This document shows, piece after piece, positions 15,951 to 23,719 of a DNA stretch of 44,377 nt (positions within the stretch are counted from its first letter, which is position 1; each line of letters opens with the position of its first letter). Both the position numbers and the translations under genes were made by a program. The DNA is from CAWHPS01 sp963831235 (GTDB taxonomy: Bacteria; Fibrobacterota; OXYB2-FULL-49-7; JAEUSG01). The notes beneath the pieces were generated by a model. That model was not told the origin of the DNA and ran no database searches. It saw only the letters and a program-made list of their open reading frames with translations. The DNA is taken from positions 1-44,377 of the forward strand of contig CAWHPS010000024.1 of NCBI GenBank assembly GCA_963831235.1, given 5' to 3'.

Positions 15951-17771
15951 ATGAGATGCTTTTATCTTGTGTTATTTATCATGTCATGGCTACTTTGTTC
16001 TTGTTCAAAATCACCAGTTGATCCGATAGCTGGCAAAGGTTTGGATCAAGCCGGATCAGCCGAAGTAAACATTGCCCTGGGAAAACCAGGGGTTTTGGCA
16101 AAAGCAAGCACCATAAACCTGCAGAAACTTTACATCACCCTTTACTGCTCAACAAGAGCAATCCATGACACCGTAAATCTGTCGGGGAATGGAGAAATAA
16201 ACGTTAACAGAACTTATTCTGGCCTGGAATCATTTATTCCATGGACATTGCAAGCAGAATCACGCGACCAGAGTGATTCGATAATACACATTGGCGATAC
16301 TGTATTTAGTGTGTTACCCAAGCAGACAACAGGTGTATCGCTGAGCCTTGACGCTGCATATTCCATGCTGGCTGCGAGGTTCTATCCGATTCGTGATAGC
16401 GTGACCCGTTGTGAAATTCTGGTCGATGGAGCACTTAAGGCAAATGTTTCTTTTGGCAAACAAACGCGGCTTGGGGATACTGTCAATTTGAATTTTGATT
16501 ACCTCAAGGCGAGTAAAACAGGCACAAGCAAGACCATAAAAATGGATGTTTATGGTGAAATGTGGGGCATTGATACGCTTCTCTATTCCGGTGATACGGT
16601 TATTAATGTTGTATCTGGTCTTGATAAATCTTATTCGATGACACTGAAATGGAAAGGGCCGAAAACTCCCCCTCCCGGTCAAGTCAGCATGAGCGTGATA
16701 CTGGGGAAAGTAGGAATGGTTACCGTTAACGGTGTAATGCTTTCTGCTCTGGGATTGCCGGAAAATGCGTTTATAGCAGCGTTGTGGGCAAAGCTGGAGA
16801 ATAATGTATTTGTAGCTGTAAACCAAAATGGCAATACGGATAGTTCAAAAGTTTTTGTTTATTACTATAACGGAGTTTCTTGGGATACCCAACTTCAATT
16901 ATCGGGTGGCAAACGATATATACCAAGCGGTAAAACTCTTTTTGGCACAAGTGGAAATGATATTTTTTTGAATGTCAGAAATAATAGTGCAAATATTAGT
17001 GAAGTTTATCATTTTAACGGAACCATATGGCAGCAGCAAACATTACCGGCTCAACTTGGCGGTGACGGGTTGGGCAACTTTACTGGAGAAGCAAACAACA
17101 TTTATGCGGGTGCAGGTTCAAACCTTTTTAAATATAATGGAGTTTCCTGGCAGTATGCCGCCAACCTGAGCCCAAGAGGGGCCGGAAATCTTATTTATAT
17201 CAGTGCCAATGAAATTTATGCATTGGATTGCTGGGGTCATACTCTTTGGAATGGAACAACCTGGACCTGGTATCAGAGTTTTGATTTTTGTGATGTTGGC
17301 ACTGGGTGGGGTATGCGGGATTCAAGCAATAATTTATTTATGTTTGCTACTGGTTGCAATAATTTTCAAAACAGCATCATGGTTTGGCGTTTTATAGAAA
17401 GTTCGCCTGGCAGCAAAATCGGGTCATGGGGCAGCAAATATGACCCTACTTATTTAAGTGATCCATACCCGGGTTATGCATACGCAGGGTTTGCAAATGA
17501 CATATGGGGTTCAGGACCAAATGATATTTATGTTGTTGGCCATTTCGGTCATCCTTATAATCCCGCGTATGCTCTCCGTATTTATCATTCAGGGGGTACT
17601 TATCCATTTGCTAGAATGACCATCTTTGATAATTTGCCTTTAGAAATCAATGAAAATAGTCGCAGCTATATTTCTATCACTGGTACAGGAGCGAATGATG
17701 TTTGGATTGCAGTAGGGAATAAGTTGGTACATTCTGATAATGTTTCACCGCAAAAATGGACAATGTATTAA
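15951..17771 (+). CDS. Large surface lipoprotein with propeller-like repeats
   Basis: The 606-residue protein has a lipoprotein signal peptide with lipobox LLCSC (modified Cys near 19) and a good ribosome site (TGGAGG, 15939-15944). Residues about 35-240 form a beta-rich domain opening with EVNIALGKPGVLAKAS and LQKLYITLYC; I associate this style with secreted proteins of Fibrobacterota-like bacteria. Residues about 245-606 contain spaced motifs of the type (Y/W)NGxxW: YYNGVSWDTQ, HFNGTIWQQQ, KYNGVSWQYA, LWNGTTWTWY, together with NDIYVVGHFG and ANDVWIAVG. These indicate a Kelch- or sialidase-like beta-propeller. A terminator hairpin follows the stop. It ends the presumed surface-protein gene set. 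The ligand is unknown. Confidence 0.72.
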   Translation: MRCFYLVLFIMSWLLCSCSKSPVDPIAGKGLDQAGSAEVNIALGKPGVLAKASTINLQKLYITLYCSTRAIHDTVNLSGNGEINVNRTYSGLESFIPWTLQAESRDQSDSIIHIGDTVFSVLPKQTTGVSLSLDAAYSMLAARFYPIRDSVTRCEILVDGALKANVSFGKQTRLGDTVNLNFDYLKASKTGTSKTIKMDVYGEMWGIDTLLYSGDTVINVVSGLDKSYSMTLKWKGPKTPPPGQVSMSVILGKVGMVTVNGVMLSALGLPENAFIAALWAKLENNVFVAVNQNGNTDSSKVFVYYYNGVSWDTQLQLSGGKRYIPSGKTLFGTSGNDIFLNVRNNSANISEVYHFNGTIWQQQTLPAQLGGDGLGNFTGEANNIYAGAGSNLFKYNGVSWQYAANLSPRGAGNLIYISANEIYALDCWGHTLWNGTTWTWYQSFDFCDVGTGWGMRDSSNNLFMFATGCNNFQNSIMVWRFIESSPGSKIGSWGSKYDPTYLSDPYPGYAYAGFANDIWGSGPNDIYVVGHFGHPYNPAYALRIYHSGGTYPFARMTIFDNLPLEINENSRSYISITGTGANDVWIAVGNKLVHSDNVSPQKWTMY

Positions 17772-17815
17772 GTCAACACGCAAAAAATAATCAGCTTGAA
17801 CATTTTCTTAAAAGC

Positions 17816-17859
17816 CGGGGCATTCTTTCAACTAAAATTGAAAGGATGCCCCGTTTAAT
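17816..17859 (+). terminator. Rho-independent terminator after the lipoprotein gene
   Basis: CGGGGCATTCTTTCAA (17816-17831) pairs with TTGAAAGGATGCCCCG (17838-17853), a 16-bp stem with one G-U pair and a 6-base loop, followed by TTTAAT. It lies 45 bp after the stop of the lipoprotein gene. Confidence 0.75.
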
Positions 17860-18026
17860 GTATTCACATCCTCATTACAATTCACCCCATCCTCCTGTCC
17901 AGGCTCCTTTAATGTATCACCCCCAAAGAACCAACCCAATTGGATATTCAGTCAACGCGTGCATTGCAGGAAAACCTTGCCGATATTTCCGTGCTGTGCG
18001 ACTGGGGAATAAAGTGAGACAGTAAA

Positions 18027-18249
18027 AAAAACTGCTACTCCTGTAGCGGCTATAAGCTGCATGTGGCTATTTTCGATTCCAATAAGCATAGGGGAGAAAA
18101 GGTCGAGTTTGCGCCTGCACAAAACCTTCGGTATAACCAGAAGTTCATCCTAACGGGTCAACTCCAATTTCACATATAATTACAGCGGTTCAACGGTCAT
18201 GGTAAAAGGGGTTGAAAAGGGATACATAGTTACGCAGGCGTTTCCTTAA
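18027..18249 (+). pseudogene. Possible remnant of a surface-protein C-terminus
   Basis: Within a 390-bp stretch without an intact gene, one frame reads YKLHVAIFDSNKHRGEKVEF, then NLRYNQKFILTGQLQF. After a one-base shift it continues as NFTYNYSGSTVMVKGVEKGYIVTQAFP and stops at about 18249. The protein-like strand pattern suggests the tail of a decayed extracellular protein. There is no start codon with a ribosome site. The rest of 17860-18245 shows nothing else. Confidence 0.3.
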
Positions 18250-19340
18250 TGAAAGAACTTCTCTGAAATCTTATTGCCGTCGGAATAGAGCAGGTTTTTA
18301 ATTGGAAATTTCTTGTTTAACGGGAATTTAAAGACCACTGATTGGACTGAGTCAGTCTTGACATCAAGCGTTATCTTGTGGAACCTGCTTGTTTTGTCTG
18401 CTTTTATTGTATCGTTGTTATCGGACACCAGGAAGAAGTAGTCATAGTTGACTGTGATCGGTGTTGCAGTAAGGTTCCATAGGGATACATCGAGTATCGC
18501 GCTCTGGGATGATATTCTTTTCTTTGGAATACAAAGATAAACATCGTATTTATCGATATCAGGATCGAGTGTTCCGCCAAGAGCGTCCTGAAAACGTTCA
18601 TACCCGGAATAAGTGTCGAGCATCAGTTCGCGGATTGAAGATAGGAGTGCTTTGGCTTTCTCATTCGAAGGACTGAATTTTACAGCCTGGAGTGTCCGGT
18701 ATTCCGCCATAACAAGATTGTCTTTGTTTCCACTCTTGCCTTTTAAAGATTCTTTTGTCTCATTGTAAATTTTTTCAGCTTCAGCAATAAGATCACCGGC
18801 ATATTTATCCTGTATTGTACTTATCTTCTGTTTCGCTTCCGAAGCCCTGACCTGAAGCGCCACTACCTCGTTCAGTACCTCCATCACATCGCCAAGGCCC
18901 ATGAATTCAGGGTTTGCATAAGAAATTAAAAATTGGGAATAGCTGTCTATAAGCTGCTGGTTTTTCAGACCCGGAAGGTATTTCTGGAAATCCTGGCGCC
19001 AGAAATTCATCTGTTCCGTATTTGCTTCATCGGGATTCTCGATGAACCGGCTTAATTCACGGTTGAGCTTGGCAAGGGTAAGTTTGAGAATCTTCTCCCT
19101 CAGGCTCTCGGGAATAGGTTGACCTTTCTGAACATATCCATTGACCGCCTCTAGATACCGATAATATGCTTTTTTCTCCCGTTCCTCTTTTGCCTTAGGA
19201 TTCTGCACCCTTTCCGCGGAAGCCAAAAAGGAATCACCCGATTGTTCGGCGGATCTTGCGCATCCGATAAGGCATATCCCTGTGATGACAAATAATATCA
19301 GCGCGTAACGAACCAAACCGAAGATTTGAGAAGGTTTCAT
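18246..19340 (-). CDS. Lipoprotein, mostly helical, unknown function
   Basis: The start at 19340 is preceded by AAAGGATGAT and opens a lipoprotein signal: MKPSQIFGLVRYALILFVITGICLIGC, with the lipobox LIGC. The open frame extends 45 codons further upstream (to 19475), but that part lacks a ribosome site and is AT-rich. The mature part (about 337 residues) has a long helical region, residues about 45-265, rich in Lys and Glu (EEREKKAYYRYLEAVNGY, SEAKQKISTIQDKY), and a C-terminal beta domain (YDVYLCIPKKRI, AILDVSLWNLTATPITVNYDYFFLVSDN). The latter looks like the immunoglobulin-like DUF4352 or FxLD type seen in secreted lipoproteins. It is divergent from the dcw operon. The function is not known. 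Confidence 0.7.
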   Translation of the reverse strand: MKPSQIFGLVRYALILFVITGICLIGCARSAEQSGDSFLASAERVQNPKAKEEREKKAYYRYLEAVNGYVQKGQPIPESLREKILKLTLAKLNRELSRFIENPDEANTEQMNFWRQDFQKYLPGLKNQQLIDSYSQFLISYANPEFMGLGDVMEVLNEVVALQVRASEAKQKISTIQDKYAGDLIAEAEKIYNETKESLKGKSGNKDNLVMAEYRTLQAVKFSPSNEKAKALLSSIRELMLDTYSGYERFQDALGGTLDPDIDKYDVYLCIPKKRISSQSAILDVSLWNLTATPITVNYDYFFLVSDNNDTIKADKTSRFHKITLDVKTDSVQSVVFKFPLNKKFPIKNLLYSDGNKISEKFFH

Positions 19341-19797
19341 TTTATCATCCTTTGAAAAGTTTCTTTTATGATAATAATAATTAATGTCAAAATAAATAAG
19401 TTGAATAAAGAATAGCAAAAGATTAAACGTTGATTTTTTAGGAATCCAATTTGTCTTTTGCTGGCACAGTGTCAAGTAATAACTTTTAGCAATAATTTAA
19501 TTCCGGAAAACATCAATCATTTTTATCTTTTTTGTTTAAAGCGCTTAATCTTAATTTAGCCAATACTTTGATTTGTTATCATTATTGATTTCCTATCATA
19601 TTGTTAATGGGCACTATATGCTGTATGTGCAATAGTTCGTTTATCAAACCTGTTGTGTTGTGTCATGGTGTGCTTTTTCTCTAAAAATTTACAAAAAATA
19701 CAGTAAAAAAACCTTGACAGGAAAAGCTATAATAGTTATGTTGGTGGTATGTATTGGAATGAAAAGGATTAAAAAGGCATAGTTTCCCAATAATATT
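19341..19797. other. AT-rich divergent region upstream of the dcw operon
   Basis: These 457 bases separate the minus-strand lipoprotein from mraZ. Apart from the mraZ promoter listed separately, I see no gene, RNA or strong repeat. Confidence 0.5.
19714..19742 (+). promoter_or_regulatory. Sigma-70-type promoter for the dcw operon
   Basis: A perfect TTGACA (19714-19719) is followed after 17 bases by TATGTT (19737-19742). A closer TATAAT-like stretch (8 bases away) is too near to serve. The short TTGG repeats just downstream (19741 and 19753) could be sites for MraZ, which represses its own operon in other bacteria; this is weak. Confidence 0.55.
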
Positions 19798-20268
19798 ATG
19801 AGTAAGATATTCGGTACTTACGAAGATATAAGTATTGATGACAAGGGAAGGTTCTCGATTCCCGCATCAATTCGCGGCTCCCTCACAGCAGAAGCTGATA
19901 ACACCTTTATGATTGTCCGCGGGACCGAAGGGTGTCTTTTTGCATATCCGAAAAATGAATGGCTTAAATTCTGGGAAGGCTTAAAACAACTTCCGGTTAC
20001 TCGTGATAATACAAGACTTGTCAGAAGAATTATAGGCAGTCTTAAGGAAACCAGGATTGACGCCCAGGGCCGTGTTACCTTGACGCAAAGGCTCAAAGAC
20101 CTTGGCAATATTCAAAAAGACATAGTTGTTGTAGGTGACGGTGACAAGCTTTTGATTTGGGATACAGGGGCATGGAAGGCGTATCAGGATTCATCCGAAC
20201 AGATTTCCACCTACGATGATGATTACTACCGCGCTTTGGAAACAGACCGGATAAGGGATGACAAATAG
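19798..20268 (+). CDS. mraZ: Transcriptional regulator MraZ
   Basis: The 156-residue protein is the usual first gene of the dcw cluster and binds DNA upstream of it as a ring of AbrB-like double-psi folds. Both repeats are plain: DDKGRFSIPASIRG (about residues 14-27) and DAQGRVTLTQRLKD (about 88-101), each carrying the DxxGR signature. Length is close to the family norm of about 145-150. There is no good ribosome site before the ATG (TTTCCCAATAATATT), which may keep its level low. The end overlaps rsmH by 11 bp. MraZ normally represses its own operon, so it may control all genes to ftsZ. Confidence 0.95.
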   Translation: MSKIFGTYEDISIDDKGRFSIPASIRGSLTAEADNTFMIVRGTEGCLFAYPKNEWLKFWEGLKQLPVTRDNTRLVRRIIGSLKETRIDAQGRVTLTQRLKDLGNIQKDIVVVGDGDKLLIWDTGAWKAYQDSSEQISTYDDDYYRALETDRIRDDK

Positions 20269-21130
20269 TCCTTATCATTTACCGGTAATGCTGGATGAGG
20301 TTATGGGGTATTTCAGGGGAATGGAAAGCGGAACCATTATTGACGGTACTCTGGGCGGTGGCGGCCATGCCGAGGCTTTTCTTTCATCATTTCCCGGGAT
20401 AAATATAATCGGGCTGGATAAGGATCCTGATGCCATTATGTTTTCTCAAAACCGTCTTGCGCCATTCGGGAAAAGGGTGAAACTTATCAACACCGGATTT
20501 GAAAATATTCCCGAACAGATTAAGGCGAACAATGTTTCCGATCTTGCGGGCGTGATTCTTGATCTCGGGCTTTCCTCGCATCAGATAAATGTTCCGGCAA
20601 GGGGCTTTTCCTTTATGAAAGACGGGGCGCTTGACATGCGTTTCAATCCGGAAAATAAATTAACCGCCGAATCCGTGGTCAACAATTACCCTGAAGAAAG
20701 GTTGTCCGATATTTTTTTCAAATACGGAGAAGAACGTAATGCGAGACGGATTGCCGGTGCGATTGTTATGGAGAGGAAGAGAAACCCCATCAAGACTACA
20801 TCCGAGCTTGCGGCCACAGTCGAACGAGGAGGCGGATATCATGTCAAGACAAGGGCCAGGATTTTTCAGGCGCTTCGAATCGAGGTGAATGAAGAGCTTT
20901 CAGCCCTGCAAACAGCACTTGACAAAGTCCCGCCACTATTAAGAAGTGGAGGGCTTTTTACGGTTATTTCATATCATTCCCTTGAAGACCGCATGGTTAA
21001 AACAACATTTCGTTCAAGAGAAAATGGTCTTAAACGGCTGCATAAAAAAGTTATCAGGCCCTCTATTGCCGAGACTTTGAATAATCCCAGGTCAAGAAGC
21101 GCTCTTTTACGTGTTGCGGAGAAGGAATGA
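20258..21130 (+). CDS. rsmH: 16S rRNA m4C1402 methyltransferase RsmH
   Basis: The 290-residue enzyme (MraW) transfers a methyl group from SAM to N4 of C1402 in the P-site of 16S rRNA. It has the opening YHLPVMLDEVM, the SAM-binding GTLGGGGHAEA (about residues 30-40), GLDKDPDA, GVILDLGLSSHQINVPARGFSF, MRFNP, and the C-terminal SYHSLEDRMVK; all are family signatures. The length is slightly under the usual 300-310. It overlaps mraZ by 11 bp and ftsL by 4 bp, so the genes are translationally coupled. Confidence 0.97.
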   Translation: MTNSPYHLPVMLDEVMGYFRGMESGTIIDGTLGGGGHAEAFLSSFPGINIIGLDKDPDAIMFSQNRLAPFGKRVKLINTGFENIPEQIKANNVSDLAGVILDLGLSSHQINVPARGFSFMKDGALDMRFNPENKLTAESVVNNYPEERLSDIFFKYGEERNARRIAGAIVMERKRNPIKTTSELAATVERGGGYHVKTRARIFQALRIEVNEELSALQTALDKVPPLLRSGGLFTVISYHSLEDRMVKTTFRSRENGLKRLHKKVIRPSIAETLNNPRSRSALLRVAEKE

Positions 21131-21474
21131 AGCCCAAGGTAAAATTACGAATTGTAATAGGCATTGTACTTACGCTCCTTTCGTTTTTTTCCATTCCTAT
21201 TGTAACGGTCTGGAAGAAATCCAGGGTCATGGAGATGGCGGCTTTAAACGAACGCCTCAAGACGGAAGCCATGAATCTTAAAAACGAGATAGTTATACTG
21301 AAATATTCAGCGAGCAGACTCGGGAATCGCGAACGAATAGAAACCATTGCAAAAAATGAATGCAAATTGGTTTTCCCTGAAAATCAGACTGTCACTGTGA
21401 TTGTAAAAAACAATGAAACGGAAAAGAGCAAAACAGGCAAAGCCGGGAACCTAACCGCCGGATATATAAGATGA
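21127..21474 (+). CDS. ftsL: Cell-division protein FtsL
   Basis: This short bitopic protein (115 residues) has a basic cytoplasmic start, one membrane helix (residues about 9-27, VIGIVLTLLSFFSIPIVTVW) and a periplasmic leucine-zipper-like coiled coil (MEMAALNERLKTEAMNLKNEIVILK). This matches FtsL, which binds FtsB and FtsQ and helps to activate FtsWI at the septum. Sequence conservation in FtsL is always low. The call therefore rests on topology, size and its place between rsmH and ftsI, overlapping both by 4 bp. Confidence 0.85.
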   Translation: MKPKVKLRIVIGIVLTLLSFFSIPIVTVWKKSRVMEMAALNERLKTEAMNLKNEIVILKYSASRLGNRERIETIAKNECKLVFPENQTVTVIVKNNETEKSKTGKAGNLTAGYIR

Positions 21475-23318
21475 AGTCGGAAAGAAAACGGATCATAATA
21501 GGAAACGAACGCAACCGGCTCAGGTTTATTGCGATTCTGGGCGGCTTTGTGATTGTCCTGCTTCTGGCTCGTTTTTTTTACATTCAGATAATACATAACA
21601 GACAGTATGCAAGCCTTGGGGAAAATCAGAGTATCAGGGAAGCAAGCATTTATCCAACAAGGGGCCAGATTTTTGATCGCACCGGCATTGCCCTTGCGCT
21701 TAATGCGAACGTTGATAAGGACAATTTAAAAAGTCTTGCCATGATATTAAAAGATGAAGGCGGAATATCCCTGAAGAAGCCTGTCAAACGGATTTATCCC
21801 ATGCGCTCCCTTGCCGGACAGCTTTTAGGCTTTGTGGGCCGTGATGGTTATGGGCTTTCCGGTGTGGAATACGGATACGATCGTTTTCTCTATGGCGAAG
21901 CCGGATGGTCACTCGCAAGATATGATGCCAAAAGCCGCAGGGTATTTGAGCTTGATCTTCCAGTGAAATCGCCCACCGGGGGGCGTAGTGTGCAACTTAC
22001 GTTAAGCGTGCCGGTCCAGGAAATCGTAGAGGAGTGTCTCCGCGATGGCATTAAGGCATGCGGGGCCCCATCGGGGGCGGTCATTATCATGGATCCCTTT
22101 ACAGGGGACATCCTCGGCATGGCAAGCTATCCGTATTTTGATCCTAACTTTTTTACGCGTGAGCCTGATGGAGCCCTTAGAAACAATGCTCTCGGCCTTA
22201 TATATGAGCCAGGTTCAACCTTCAAGATTGTTGCAGCAGCAGCCGCACTTGAAGAAGGGCTTTTTAACGAAGAAGACATTATTGCAACCGGAGAGGGCGA
22301 GCTTAAGGTTTACGACCAGATTATACATGATACTCATAAAAACGGCAACGTGACTTTTCGCAATTCAATCGCAATCAGCAGCAACATAGCATTTGCAAAA
22401 ATTGCCACAGTCCTTGGAAACCAGAGATTCTATAAGTATGTCAGAAATTTCGGCTTTGGCCAAAAAACAGGCATCGGCCTTCCAGGCGAGGAGCCAGGGC
22501 TTTTAAAGCCCCTCGAAAAATGGTCGGGCAGGACGCTTATGACAATGGCCATCGGGCAGGAAGTATCCGTCACATTGCTGCAGATGGCGGCCGCATACAG
22601 TGCAGTGGCTAATGGGGGCGTTCTTATGGCTCCGCGCATGGTTTGCGGGTTTATTGACAGCGGAAGGTGCGTTGAGAAGATTGAGGTCCGTCCAATACGC
22701 CGTCTTATGTCTGAACGTACGGCAAGAAGACTTACGGAATGCCTGACCGGTGTGGTTGAAAAGGACGAAGGCACAGGGGTAAGCGCCCGGATAGACGGTG
22801 TAAATATCGCAGGCAAGACTGGAACAGCCCAGAAAATAGATCCTGTCACAAAACTATACCAGTCCGACAAATTTGTGGCCTCCTTCGCCGGATATTTCCC
22901 GGCTGAAAAACCCGAGCTTCTCTGCATTGTCATGCTTGATGAACCCAAGACAATTCACTATGGTGGACTCACGGCAGCCCCGGTATTCAAGAACATTGTA
23001 ACTCGAATATTGCATTCTCAGGAGCTGCCTTACGGTGCAAGGATTTTCAGGCAAAATAAAGAGACGCTTACAAGCGCACAGGCAAAGTCGGTTACGCCTG
23101 ATTTTCAAAACCCGACCCGTGAAAACATTGCCTTTTCCATGAAGGGCCCTAATAAAATGCCGCAGCTTCTTGGCATGCCATTAAGGATTGCGATTCTGCA
23201 TCTACAGTCACATGGTGTAAAAATAAAAATAATAGGAAGCGGTATAGTGATGAAACAGGTCCCGGAAAGCGGGATATTGTTGCAGAAAAATGTTCTTTGT
23301 GTTCTTGAGGCAGGTTAA
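21471..23318 (+). CDS. ftsI: Septal peptidoglycan transpeptidase FtsI (PBP3) with PASTA domain
   Basis: The 615-residue enzyme cross-links septal peptidoglycan. It has a single membrane helix (about 19-40), the pedestal start YPTRGQIFDRTG, YPMRSLAGQLLGFVGRDG, and the penicillin-binding domain with STFK (nucleophile Ser249), SSN (ISSNIAFAKI) and KTGTAQ. A C-terminal PASTA domain (residues about 555-615, KMPQLLGMPLRIAILHLQ) makes it like SpoVD or the PASTA-bearing FtsI of several phyla. Between the pedestal motif and the RIYP motif there are only about 43 residues, noticeably fewer than the roughly 100 in Escherichia coli FtsI. It overlaps ftsL by 4 bp and is the partner of FtsW encoded downstream. 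Confidence 0.96.
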   Translation: MKSERKRIIIGNERNRLRFIAILGGFVIVLLLARFFYIQIIHNRQYASLGENQSIREASIYPTRGQIFDRTGIALALNANVDKDNLKSLAMILKDEGGISLKKPVKRIYPMRSLAGQLLGFVGRDGYGLSGVEYGYDRFLYGEAGWSLARYDAKSRRVFELDLPVKSPTGGRSVQLTLSVPVQEIVEECLRDGIKACGAPSGAVIIMDPFTGDILGMASYPYFDPNFFTREPDGALRNNALGLIYEPGSTFKIVAAAAALEEGLFNEEDIIATGEGELKVYDQIIHDTHKNGNVTFRNSIAISSNIAFAKIATVLGNQRFYKYVRNFGFGQKTGIGLPGEEPGLLKPLEKWSGRTLMTMAIGQEVSVTLLQMAAAYSAVANGGVLMAPRMVCGFIDSGRCVEKIEVRPIRRLMSERTARRLTECLTGVVEKDEGTGVSARIDGVNIAGKTGTAQKIDPVTKLYQSDKFVASFAGYFPAEKPELLCIVMLDEPKTIHYGGLTAAPVFKNIVTRILHSQELPYGARIFRQNKETLTSAQAKSVTPDFQNPTRENIAFSMKGPNKMPQLLGMPLRIAILHLQSHGVKIKIIGSGIVMKQVPESGILLQKNVLCVLEAG

Positions 23319-23355
23319 TTGATTCTTTAAAGAAACATAAAAAGGAGGGGGCAAA

Positions 23356-23679
23356 GTGAATTTCAAGTGTGAGCAAATCGGAACCAGGAGAATTATTCGC
23401 ATCAATGGGGATATCAACAAATTCGAACTGAACGGCCTTAAGTCGAGTCTTCAGGAGCTTAAATCTTTTTCGGAAGTCGTTGTTGACATGACGGATGTGG
23501 ATTTTGCAGGCTCGGATTTTATCAACCTTTTTATTGACATAAGGCATTACTATCCTTCTGATTTCGCCAAGATTGTTTTTTTAAATCCGAATGCACTCAT
23601 ACAGGAATTGTTCCAGATGACGCATCTTGATTCGGTTTACAGGATAAGGGAAGAGGAAATGGAGACGGTAGTAGCCTGA
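23356..23679 (+). CDS. STAS-domain protein (anti-sigma factor antagonist-like) inside the dcw operon
   Basis: The start is a GTG with AAAGGAGGGG before it. The 107 residues form a single STAS domain: GTRRIIRINGDINKFELNGLKSSL, then VVVDMTDVDFAGSDFINLFIDI, then AKIVFLNPNALIQELFQM. SpoIIAA-like STAS proteins bind anti-sigma factors and are switched by phosphorylation of the Ser in DSSG; here the aligned tetrapeptide is Phe-Ala-Gly-Ser and the acceptor position is Ala51. It may thus be an unswitched binding partner or a localisation factor. STAS genes are not normally found between ftsI and murE. It is spaced 37 bp after ftsI and 40 bp before murE, so it is in the same transcript. Confidence 0.85.
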   Translation: MNFKCEQIGTRRIIRINGDINKFELNGLKSSLQELKSFSEVVVDMTDVDFAGSDFINLFIDIRHYYPSDFAKIVFLNPNALIQELFQMTHLDSVYRIREEEMETVVA

Positions 23680-23719
23680 TATCGAAAGCGGGTAAGGGGT
23701 TTTTGAAGGGAGTTTTGGG

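Noticed and set aside
17756..18025. An 89-codon open frame after the lipoprotein gene
   Set aside because: It overlaps the lipoprotein stop and runs through the terminator hairpin; there is no ribosome site and no protein-like pattern.
19720..19734. TATAAT close behind the TTGACA upstream of mraZ
   Set aside because: Only 8 bases separate the two hexamers, too few for a sigma-70-type promoter; the TATGTT at 17 bases fits better.
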